A stretch of 64,000 nt of DNA from Acanthaster planci (Eukaryota; Echinodermata; Asteroidea; Valvatida; Acanthasteridae): the NCBI RefSeq assembly GCF_001949145.1, contig NW_019091407.1:1560039-1624038 (forward strand), read 5' to 3'. Position 1 is the stretch's first letter; each line of letters opens with the position of its first letter. The position numbers and the translations under genes were made by a program. The notes under the pieces were generated by a model. That model was not told where the DNA came from. It saw nothing but the letters and a program-made list of their open reading frames with translations, and did no database searches. Of this stretch, positions 1 through 12,200 are shown piece after piece.

Positions 1-115
1 ACCAAATCTTGTTCAGAAATTTAAAAACTGACTTCCAATGCAAGACTTTAAGGAATGTGGGCTTGCCAGTCAACTCTTACCTACATGTAGTTCTCTGTGT
101 TTGTTGCTCTCTTAC

Positions 116-201
116 CTGGTTGTCCGAGTTTGTTGCTTGAGCAAAGGCATAGGAGCCAGAGAGCGTCATGTAATGCTGATCGGCTCCGGACGGAATTGGA
201 T
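116..201 (-). CDS. WDR27: WDR27 exon 10 (last in window)
   Basis: Acceptor TTGAATAG and donor CAG|gtaaga; phase 1 to 0. It encodes HYMTLSGSYAFAQATNSDNQ, matching the SILLAGSCALRNRTADQK segment of vertebrate WDR27. The next exon would lie at or beyond position 1. Nothing codon-like continues in 1-115. Confidence 0.8.
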
Positions 202-3200
202 CTATTCAAAACACCAGTATAACAAGCTTCCTTATAACTTCAAAAGGAACGCATACAGCCATGCCCATTTGAGCCCATGACATCCAAAGATGAATGCAAT
301 CAAACTCAAGATTTTTACAAGTCTCGTAACACAGACCAGTCAGTGCCTGTACGGAGATCAGGGTATTTGACTGGCACACGAGTGGTCAGTTGGACTGACT
401 CAGGATAAAGGAACTTAGACAGCCTTTTCCTGTGTGAAATACTGGGGCATCGAGTTATGTGTGACAGAAGCCATTTCCAGGCAACTACTCATTTGCTCTA
501 CCCGCACAAAAGGTGATCTGCGAACACGGGAGTGATCATACGCTCCATATACAAGGGATGCAATATTCTTAACCCTCCTATGCTGAAGTCACTCTTTGGG
601 TCACTTGGTAAACACCCCAAAGTAGCACAGCTGTGTCGTGTTGTGCACTGCACCAACATGCAAGAGAGTGACCTTGGGCACTTGTGCATATTTGTGCTGT
701 AAAACTAAAGGAGGGTTAAATAGCTCAGACAATCCTTTGGGGGTACACAAAACATGTGCATGTAGACAGGCATTCACCGCGTTCAGGAGACAAATTCTTT
801 TGTTAAGGAAATTTGAACTGAGTTGTGGGGGCATTTCTGAGTCCCCACCATGTTTTCGGTCCCAACTTAATGGGTGAAATATCGAGTGTATGTCCCCACA
901 ACTACGGTGTGGGAGATAGTAGATTCACACATTTTTCACTGGAATTCATCGGTATCTTCTCTCTTCTATTATTAGAAGGTAGATCTACATGTATATTGGA
1001 AGCAATCATATCAATCAAGCAAGCAAGCAAGCATTTTTAGTGGAAAGAAAATCAAACAGTGCATATTCCTGCTTCAGAGCTAAGAAAGAGACAAGGAAAT
1101 AAGGTTTAGCATGGTTCACACTGTGACACAAGTTTATGTCAATTATTGGAATCATTAAAATCGTACTGAGAATTTTGGCTTGTGCATATCAAACTAGCCA
1201 GATCATGTTGTCTGTACAGAAATCAGGACATCTGTGCAGAACAATGTTTAATAGGATACCTTTGGTTTGACAGCATGCATGCCCCAAAACCTGTGTCCAG
1301 CTTCATATAGATGCATACCATAACTGAAATTACTATATCTCACACGTATTCATGACGGATCAACGAACTCTCATTGGTGCATTCACGGCTATATTTGCCA
1401 AACACACAGGATCGTTCATGCAAGGAGTAAATACGCATGTGTTTTTAACTGTCGCCCGGCTTACCCGGGCCGACAGTTAAAAAAGCATGCGCAGTAGCAG
1501 AAAATCCAGGAACTGTTGCCTAGGTTTACTGTGCACTCATGGTGGCGCCAGCCTAGTAATGGTCTGCACCATTACCACTGTAAAATAAATGTAAATCGAA
1601 AAGGATGAACTGTTTGTGTTGCGACCTTGGGAACAAAGTAAAAGTTTGAGGAAACAAATGATGACATTTTTATTTTCAGAGGTTACTGAATAAAATAAAT
1701 GTATGTATGAGTTACAGTGAACCAAATATACTGCAACATGCTTTATTTCTGTTGGACAGTTGATGTCAGCTCCCCGAGGTATTGGGATAAACTTCGAGGC
1801 TTTGCCTCGGAATTACAATCCTGGACAAAATTTTTGGGACACTTTGCAAGAGCCGTACACTCTGCAGCCCCCTCCCCCACTCCCCCGGTCAATGTTTTCA
1901 TGTCCAGCTGGAGTGCAGACAGGGCCCATAGACCCAACATTGAAAGGGGGTCTGGGGGTTGGAGGCCCAATGAGATTTGTCCAGGATTGTAGTTCGTCAA
2001 CTCCTAATACCTAGGGGAACTAACACCAACTGTCCAACCTCAAACCATGCTATATTTGTTTACTACTTCCAATGTAGCTATGCAAGCACCCACACTAAAG
2101 CCCCTGTCTGACCAATGCATGAAAGCTATGACGATGGTCTACATGCCAGTCCAACTCACAAACATTGTTATATTTCATACACATACCTTGAAAGTCTAAG
2201 AATGATGCCAGTTCAAAGCTGTGGGCGTTGACTTGAAGCAGAGCGCCAGGGGTACCTATGATGAGCATTGGTGATTCATCTAACAGTTCTCTGTAATACA
2301 AAGAACCGAGTGGAAAAACAGGCACATTATGCTTTGAATTGCAAAACGATACCAAGAGAAGCCAACAAGATTGTGTCACTCAAAGCTTAAGTATAACTTG
2401 CAGAGAAAATTTGCACAAGGAAAATTTGCACATTATGTGCTTTAACGAGCTATAGGCAATCACAACATAGCAGAGTCATGTGATTGCAGTGCACACAACT
2501 CCCTTGATCTGGCCTTCTGTCTTCAAAGCATTCATACAGTAAATGAATGAATACTGACTCTATCAAGGAATCATCTGGGAGGAGGGATGGAGGTTTGGTT
2601 CGTGTGACATCACTAGAAGAATCCCTTGATGCTGCAGACACCCTTGTAGTGAAATGCAAGCCTAGGATAGCTTCTCCAGCCTCAGAGGCAAAGTCAGCAT
2701 CCTCAGGTCTCTCATCCTCATCTGGCTGGGGGTCTCTGAGCCTCTTCCAAGCTGGATGACTACTGATGGTCCTCGGACCTTGAATTTCAGAGGAAGGGAC
2801 GATAAAGTTAGTAACTTGGCATATAAGGATGTTTCAAAAAACAGGAAAACACACTTTGGAATTTTTTATTTTTCATTCTCTGTGAAAAAACACAATTATA
2901 GTTAAAGACTAGAATCAGAGGGCAAAAGTGGTGATATTAAGCTTGCAGACAGGTCATATGTACTCGTCAAATGCCTCTTTGACCAATAGGGTATTATGAA
3001 TTTCCAAAATGCACCTTAGCTGTACAAGTAAACCTGTGTAAGAAAGTATGTGTATACTGCTTATACAGGAATGATGATGGTCTATAGCATACAAATACTG
3101 ATTGCTTCACAATGCTAGTGGTCATGCATTCTTTAGTTGCCAAAGGGACAATGTGAACGATGCATGCTTTTATGACATGATGATTACACTTGGACCACTT

Positions 3201-6200
3201 TCTCCACCAAGATGACACCAACCAAATTACTGATGATTTTAATCATTCCCAATTTTTAAACAGTGAAGATGTCAAATGGCACATTTTTCTTGAACATATA
3301 AAAACGGGGAAAACTGGACAAATTGAACTTTCATCAAGTTGATGGTTGAGTCAAACAAATCTGTATCTCTCAAACACCACTTTTTTTCGATGTAATGTGG
3401 TCCAAGGTTGTACTATCCTACGGATGAACAGAGAACACTGCTTGTCATTACTTCATTAGCTGACCTTCAGTTCATTCGACCTGAGAACATACTTTTCTTT
3501 GGTTCATAAACACTGACTGCTACGTTGATTGGGTGGCCAAAGTATGCACAACGTTCATTTGTACTTGACGACAGAGTTTGCCCCTACTGCACAATCACTC
3601 CATCAGTAGACAAGTGTGAGGCATTTTCATTTTTCGTTTTCCAGAAGTAACATTTCTAAAGCAATAGTTTACAGGTGCTTTTAATATTTCAATACTTCGT
3701 AATTTTTTTCTGCCACTTCTGTACTGATGGGCAGCCACATTGGCCAATCCACCTGTTGGCAACTACGACTGTGATATACTTATTCTTTCTGTTTAATCAA
3801 AAGTAAAGAGGTAGGTCTCTCTTCGATACCTGCAGCTGCACGGTTGTTTTTGTCTAATTCCCTTGCGTCTCCCTGTGTGTGAAGCATCTTGGCAACGTCT
3901 AGATGATGCAGACAGCGATATCCATTGCCCTCAGTCGTATCATAGATTCTCACCTTGTTGCACAAAACGGTTACAATGGAAAACGGTTATAAATATGACC
4001 CAAGTTATTACTAGTCAATAAAATGGGAGAGGGCGGGCTGGCTAAGATATCTTGATGTCGGTTTATTTCTGGAAAAACAGGAAATGGAGAGAAAATAATT
4101 TAACAAGTCTTTCCTCGTCTCCGGTCAGCATTCGAATAACCGTTAGTATCTATAAACTTAATCTGAATACATAAAACATGTGAATTACAGCATACCGGTA
4201 AATTATTTATGTCTATACTACATAAATGACATACTAGAAAAAGAATACTTGAAGTAGAATGAGGTGCAAAATGGGGGCTTTTGGCGATTTCCCGCCAAAC
4301 CGTATCTTACGGCCACCATCTTGGAAATTTACACAAAAATAAAGAAAAATCACTTCAAAACCAACGGTAAAGAAGCAAAATGGGCATATTACGGTACGAT
4401 ACCGATGATTCAATAATGCATATAGTTACTTTAAATCTAGACAACTTAAAATAATAATTTAAAGATGGGTGTAAATAAGGAAATGCTCTGAGATGGTCAC
4501 GACTTAGCAAATATTTCTAAGGAGCAATGCCTACGGACTGAATCCTTGGTAATACACATGTACAAGTAAACATAACTGTACAAAATCAATTAATTATTAA
4601 ATAATGAAAATAAAAGAATAACAAATTTACCAGGAAAAACAGGAAATGGAGAGAAAATAAATAACAAGTCTTTCCTCGTCTCCGGTCAGCATTCGAATAA
4701 CGCTGACAAGGGTCCCGTTTACGTAGCCTATTCTGATTGGCCCATGGATTGTAATCATAAAAGAAAATATTTAAATACCAGAAGGGTAACAGGCGAAACT
4801 GCAAAATTATGAGGGGAGATCTTTTTTCAGTTCGTCGACACAAAGACAGTCACAAGCAATATGTTACAAAGTAATCACTGGTATCAACCCAAATCTCCAG
4901 GGCACAAACCACAAGCAGTGTTGCAGCTGAGTAATCTTTGATGTCCCGATGTAAACCAGAATGTTACGTGATGCAGTGCAAATCCAGGCCAAAGTACCGG
5001 TATGACTTTAAGTGGACACATGTATGAAAGAAATAGCTGCAAAAGCACACAGTAAACTCTTGATAACTCGAATCTCAGGTGAATGGATAAAAAATTTGAG
5101 TTCTTCGAACAAAAGTTCCAGAATCTTGCCCACACATACATACATAGTGCACAAGTAACCCCACCTGCTCCCCCCCCTCGGTGGCTACTGAAAAGGTTTA
5201 CAAGTGGGTATTTCCTAATAATCCAAGAATAAAATTATACTAAAAGTCATCAGTTTGCTGAGATTTCCTTTTTTTCTTACATAAAATTTTCTATTCTACT
5301 GATAAATAAAATATACATTGCCAAAACTATGTACTTCTTGTGACAATTCTGTCATTCAGCCTGGGCCTCGGGTTTTTCTGTTTGGCCACATGATCATTCC
5401 ATTTTAATCCCACTCATTTTCAGTGATTAGCCGGCAGTCTTTTTGGATCACCCTTCAAAAACCTGGAATTCAGCAATTGTGGCTGTGTGGCCATTTCAAG
5501 TTTTAGAGATACACATTTTTGTACATAAAGGTCTATTATTTTGGCAGGAATGAAGAATGTCTAAGCGGAGTTTTGAGTTTCAACGAAGTTATCGAGAGTT
5601 TACTGCACTGAAGTCCCTGTTATTATTAGTTGGAAATATGCCATCCAACGAAAGATGCCTGATTTGACAGTTATAATTACAATAGTTCTGCACGTCCATC
5701 TTGTAAATGAGGAAATGTTAATTCTCTCCAAGTTTAGAACTAGAAGTTGACTGAAGCTACAAGCTGTCTCCTCTCTGCCTTTTCGTCCTGATGCCTGATG
5801 TTTAGTTTCACCAAATAACCAGGACAACTTCCAAATTTAGGCAAGAAAACCAGTCTTCACATACCTGGCCATCTGCGGATCCCACGGCAAAACCTTCACT
5901 TGTTTGGTTCATCACAAGACTGAGAAATGGTGAGGCTAAATGTGAAGAAAAAGAATATACCACTCATAAATACCTTGGATGGTTTCCCTATTCAACACCG
6001 TGCAAAGTGACCATGTATTAATATTTGATAATGCCCACTGCATAAAAATGTGCTGGCACCTCGATATGAGAAAGTTTCATCCACTCCTATTGGTCAAGAG
6101 TCTGTGTGCATAATATCCCATATCTGCAGAAGATGTGCATAAAAGTTGTGCATTTTCAGAATTTCATTGCATTTTGCACAACCATAAAATGGATGGGAGA

Positions 6201-9200
6201 GTTCAGGAAAATGAGAGTAAAATTCTTGCACAAAATCCTCGGAAATTTATCGTATGTTGACTTCTTTTGACTCTCTGATGGAAACAACATCCACGAATGG
6301 GAATAAGTATGTGTGAGCTTGGCAGATCTTAAACGTGCATCAAGACCAGCTCGGGAGAATGGAAGGGATACCCAAGCTGCAACAAGCACATATTTATCCC
6401 CTTATTAATCTAACCCATTTGTTATTTTTTTCCCAAAAGAACCTTTTCAATTATCCAAACCCCTCTGCTACACATCATCCAAAGTGGCATCTTTTTCAGA
6501 CTAAATATAGGGTGTTATGTCATGGTGTGTGGGCTGAATCCCACACCCAAGTCCCCGCAAAAGCTTCCAAAAGGTTAATATATTTTCCAAGAATTTCAAT
6601 GATCAAAACTATTCACAAAGTCTTTGCCTCTTTCTGAAATGAAGCTGTGGCTTGATAACGTGGGATAAGAGATGACAGCCATCAAACATAAATAAATGAG
6701 ATAATATGAGATAATAAATGATACAAAGACAAATGGAAAAAGGTGTGATTTTTATACCTGAAATTATACAGGATTGGTATATGACACATCCTTCTGTAAT
6801 GTCCCATATCTGCAGAAAAATAAAGTTGTGCATTATGAAAATTATATGCATGTACAAAAACAAGCAGTTCTTCCACATTTCCATTAACTGACAGCAAAAG
6901 TTATTGATGCTTTCCACAGGAAGTTTATCACAATTTCAATGCTCAGAACAGTCTTACAATCAAAAATGTTAATTTTGACAGAATGTAAAAAAAGGTACTT
7001 GCAATCGGGTGAAAATACTCTCAGGAAAAATTACTTGTTATTGTGGCAGTAGTCCATGCTTACAAGCTTATCTTTATCAATGTAGTAAAACAAAGTAATT
7101 TATTAATACCAAGGCCAGCATGGTTAATTGCTACATGCCTAACAGTTGGTGATTTCAATTTGCTGTTTAAATGATGCTAATGAAGGCCACTGTGTCCTAT
7201 GCTACATCTAGTGGTACATACATGTATGTATGTGTGGTACATACATGTATTGGCAAGCCAATGTGCCAGTCTCCAAAATGTGTGAAATATTTTCCCACTT
7301 GTGTAAAAAGGTGTGAAATATTTTCCCACTTGTGTAACAAGGTGCACAAATGTTTTCCCACTGAGTGAAAGGCATGAAAATGTTTTCCCACCTATTTCAG
7401 TCGTGAAAATGCAAGCCTCAAATTTAACTTTTTTCACCACTAACTTTCCACCTACACTTTCCCAAGAATGACTGACCAGTTTGTTCATTGTCAGATGAGG
7501 CCAAACAAAATAACTGTGGCACTTCCTATTACATGTACACTGAAAAAAATAGGCTGGGTAGGTGGGTAGTATCTTTGTTTTTTTGAGTCACAAATTTTAA
7601 GGTGGGAATTTTCTTTTTTATTAAAAAGTGATTTTGACGGTCTATGGTGTGTTCCGTTCGCTGTTTTTTTCGCGGATTCATAATTTGAGGATCGGTCTTG
7701 TCAAAGATTGTACTGAAGTCAGAGCCTCTTCAGACAATTATACATTTGTATTACACTGACATTTCAATGAGTCAACGTCCAAAAACTGTTTGCAAGCTCG
7801 TACAAAACGATGCACACAGAGCACTTAAAACTTACGCGATGATAAATGACAAAAACTAGTTGTCAAGAAACCCTCAAAAAGCAAAAGCAAAAATGTTATA
7901 ATGGAGATTGTTAGTCACTACTTCCACTCACGCAGGAATGGCAGTAATGAGTCCCACAGACACATGTAAGTGTTAATTTTGAGGCTTGTGAAAATGTTTT
8001 CCAATGTGGGAAATTGCTTTCAAATTTAGTGAAAAGAAAATTAATTTTCTTTAGAAAAAAAAGTGTGAAAAGCATTTCCCATTCCCAGGCAAACTCTAAA
8101 TTGCAATGCACTGTAAACAGTTCAAAAACTTTCAATTTGTGAAGTCACGACAGTCTGATTGAACAGGTATTGATGAAAGGGGATAACAGAATGAAGGAAC
8201 AGTATTTAATGTGAGAATTGAAACCAGCAAGGAGTCTGGTTGGTAATAACAGCCTGTGCCCTCCATTCGGGCTATAAATTATTAGAGATCAGACCACAAG
8301 CAGGTTTAAAACTGCTCATTTGAAAATACTCCCATACATTACAATGCCCTTAATCAGCAATCGGTTTCATCAGAGTGAAGAATTTAACGGGTGCCCTGCT
8401 ATTCAACAGTTCGATACGGCAGCGCTGTCCACTCACCTTAAAGGTGCGGTCTTCAGACACAGACACCAGGGTGGAGGGCAGGTGAGGGGAAAACTCTGCC
8501 GAAGTGACTGGGGCCACATGACCCTCTAGCGTGGTATCTAGTCTTTCCAGCTGCAGTACACAAATGAAAATGGATAACAGTAAGTTTTCAGTGACCACAT
8601 GACAAGCAAGACTCCAGGAAGGCAGTAATGTAAATTGCAATACATATGACAAGCTCGTAGTATTTTTCTACAAGAGGTACACAATCTTCGAGGACCACAC
8701 TAATTTGTCTTCATAATTGGCAAGGTATAATCAACTGAGTGGATTTATTTGGTCAATTTAGGCTAAAAATACAAATACTCGTGCTTCAAGTTTCCCAACC
8801 GACCCTAATTTTTCAGCGCAACCCTCAAGCTCTTATCGGCAAGTTAGAAAAACAAATTTTAAAAAATTCAAAAAGTACAAAGAATGAATCCTGTTGTCTT
8901 TTCTGTCTTCACAAAACACCTCTGAACAACCCTTTTTCATGCTAAAATGCTTGTTTTATATGTTTTCCTAGATAAATTTGTAACTTTTGAAAGGAAACAT
9001 CCGTTATTTTCACAAGTTCCCTTTGCATTTTGCTGTCAAAGTGGTGAAAATGTGCGTAAAGCTCAATGCAATGCTGCACTGGTTCCCGCAATGCAGCGTC
9101 CATGCAAAAGAACGCGTGGTGAAAATGTGGCAACCAATTTTCCGGTCTAACGGCCGTTCAATCCTAGAGCTGCAGATTGAAAATCATTAATGTTGCAAGA

Positions 9201-12200
9201 AGTTTTTGCAAGTTAATTCACAAAACTTGGTCTCTTGTCTATGTATGTACTTTCTGCGGTCAGGAGTATGCATCACGCATGCTTACCACGTGATACAGGG
9301 ACATCTTTGGCCAGTTTGCCGTTGTGATTACATGCCTGACTAGCGTTGTGCATAGTGGTGTAAATTGTTCATAATTCTTAAGAATTGTCAACTGTAAAAA
9401 TTTTTGCATACATTAAGGCAAGTTTTTATTACTTTTTGTGGCAATTTTTGGAAGCTTATGTCCCCATTCATGCCATTCAATCAGCACAAAAAAAACTGAC
9501 CTTCCCCCCAAAATTTCTGACCAACCCTATTTTTGAGAGGTATGAAATCGGAGACAGAAATATTTTTTTCTTGGCCCTAGTTATTTTGAAACTTACATAT
9601 TAGTTGGCACGTTAAACTCATGGATTGAACTTGGATAAACTTGTATATATCAAGTAATGATAAAGCTACATGTATCATAAGTTAATGATATCTTCCTTCA
9701 ACCAATCAGAATTTGTGTACTCTGGATCTGTGTCATTGCAAGTAAATACAAGTAAATATCAGACATATGTGTCCACGGTTGATTCATTCAAACTGAGGAA
9801 AACCCTCAATATATATGTATTCAATTCTGCCTCGCCCTATATTACGTCACTCCGTGATCACATAAGATTGCACTGACCGCACCTTCAGAGCGTAATCTTG
9901 GCACCACTCAATTGGTTCTTGGCACCACTCAATTTTGAGCAGGCCTACACTGGCCTTACTGTTTTTGGTGTAGTACGTATTTGCAAAAGCCTACTATTTG
10001 TGATTTATCATGGCTAAAGTAGATGAAAATGAGCAAATCTTACTGGAACTGGCTCAAGAATTGACCGAGGCGAGACCCAAGGAAGCAGTTAGTGAATCCA
10101 AGCAATGCGTAGCCAATGTTATGAACACGTTCAGGCTAAACCACCTACATGTATGTGTACGCAGACAAATGTCAGGAAATGTAAAGCGGTAGATGAAATG
10201 GGGGATGTCCAAGAGACAGACTTAACTGAAGGAGGCTAACGTCAACAAACAGCGGTTACAAAAACAACCAAGCCTACTGGACTGCAGGAAACAAAGGTGC
10301 TAAATTGCTCAACTATACAAATTCCGAATGTAAGAAAGGCCACAGGCACTATTGATGAGGTCAGCATGCTTAGCACCATGGCTGAGCATTTTCAAACAAT
10401 GCAAGAGAAGTCCATGCAGGTGGGTTTCCAAAGGTTGTATAACTCAATGGGTAACACTTCACTGTCTAAGCCATATCAGAAACGCCAAGCACTGCAGGAA
10501 CTGCTATAGCTGCCCTTGCTGCCACCTCCTACCGCCCCTGCCCATACCGAAGATCCAGACCAGGTACTGGAACATCTTATGACCACAGGTCAGAAAAGGT
10601 CAGTTGATGAGGAAAAAACCCAAATGGACACTGAATGCTCTGGGTTTTCAGAGGACATTGCACAAGATAGTGCTGCTGAGAAATGTGGGCCTAAGGTGAA
10701 GCCCTAATTGGCCACTATGGTCACAAATATGCTCAAAGTTAAAACGGCTGACACTGAACTTGCTGAAAAACAGATGCCTCATTGATTGGTGTGTCCTGTA
10801 TAAAGGGTTTTGTTACGATAATGCTCTAGCGCCCTCTTGTGGTAAGACCTTCGGGGTGATTGACTGGTCTGGTGGAGATCACGTTGTTGCAACCCGTATG
10901 CCGAGTATGGACGAGCATGGAATAAAGCAGTAGCTCATGTATCCTTAAATAGCCTCTTAAAGCTGAAGCCCCTTTATTAAGCTGCAACACCTCAACACAT
11001 AACAGGTTTGACTAGGGGCCATTGGTCCGAAACCAAACGTGATTTGCATATACATGTAAATGTGTTAGAGATTAAAGCAAAGCTCTTTTTATGCAATACA
11101 GCCTTTTGTCTCCCCTTCCACAGGGGTTCATATTTTGTTGAATAAAGATACCACCACAGCAGTGGCACACATCAGCGAGATGGGTGGTACTTATTCAGAA
11201 TCATGTAAGGCAGTAACCAGAGACAAAATATTGTGGTGCAAAACCAGCAGGATTTGGCTGTCGGCAGCTTTTATTCCAGGGAAGTGTAATGTAAAGGCTG
11301 ATTTGGAATCTAGATATTTTTCTGACAATACTGAGAGGAAACTCAGTAGTGATAATTTTGAGATGGCGCTTAAAAGCACGCCAGATCGTCCCCACATGGA
11401 CATGCCTCTAGACTCATCTTCAACTCACTCCCTATGTTTCGTGGAACCCCGATCCACAAGTTGGCAATTGGTGCATTTACTTTAGACTGGGGAAAGTTTT
11501 TAGCATACGCATTTCCCCCTTTTTCGCTCATCAGTAGAGTTCTTCAGAAACTGGAGGAGGATGGAGCAGAGGCTATTGTGATACTTCCTCAATGGCCCAC
11601 TCAAGCGCAGTATCCTTTGTTACTGAAGCTTTGTGTTTCCTCTCCTATCTATTTACACAGGACTCACAGAACACTAACGACACCGCACGACACTACACTT
11701 GTCAATCCTCTGCACAAGGCGCCCCAGCTGATGACGTGCCACTGATCTGCAAAGCTCTGGGCACCAAGGGCATTTCCCCAGGAACAGCAGACATCATACA
11801 GCCATCTTGGAGAAGTGGAACACTTAAACCTTATGGTTCGGTTTTGAGGTGATGGCAGTTACTTTGCACAGAAAAATGGGTCAATGCATTGTCTCCAAGC
11901 ATTCAAGTCGCGTTAGATTTTATAACTTTAACAAAGCAGCTAGTCATAGTTCAATTAATACAGCTAGATCTGCTTTATCTGCAGTAATACTTTACCTGGT
12001 AATGTGGCTTTTGGACAGCATCCACTTGTATGTTGTTTTGTCAAGGGTGCATTTCAGTTATGTTCCAGCCTTACTTTACTAGCCAACTTTAAAGTCTGAA
12101 GGTGCGGTCAAAGCAATAACACACAATCTCTGATCTCTAATTACAAGCAAAAGAAAATATTTCTGAGACCCCTGCCAAGTTGACGTTTTGGGGGGCAAAA

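Larger units (their letters stand above)
202..2186 (-). other. WDR27 intron 9
   Basis: Non-coding between exons 10 and 9 in gene order. It holds the foldback palindrome at 1433-1492 and the MITE at 1751-2038. The short open frames between 498 and 877 lie on both strands, overlap each other and show no recognisable domain. Confidence 0.7.
3954..5864 (-). other. WDR27 intron 6
   Basis: Non-coding. It contains two nearly identical 69-70 bp direct repeats (4071-4140 and 4633-4701). The remainder is AT-rich with no supported feature. Confidence 0.6.

Noticed and set aside
6609-6917. 102-codon minus-strand frame overlapping WDR27 exon 5
   Set aside because: It is in a frame that includes intron sequence on both sides of the 52 nt exon; the exon call with splice sites explains it better.
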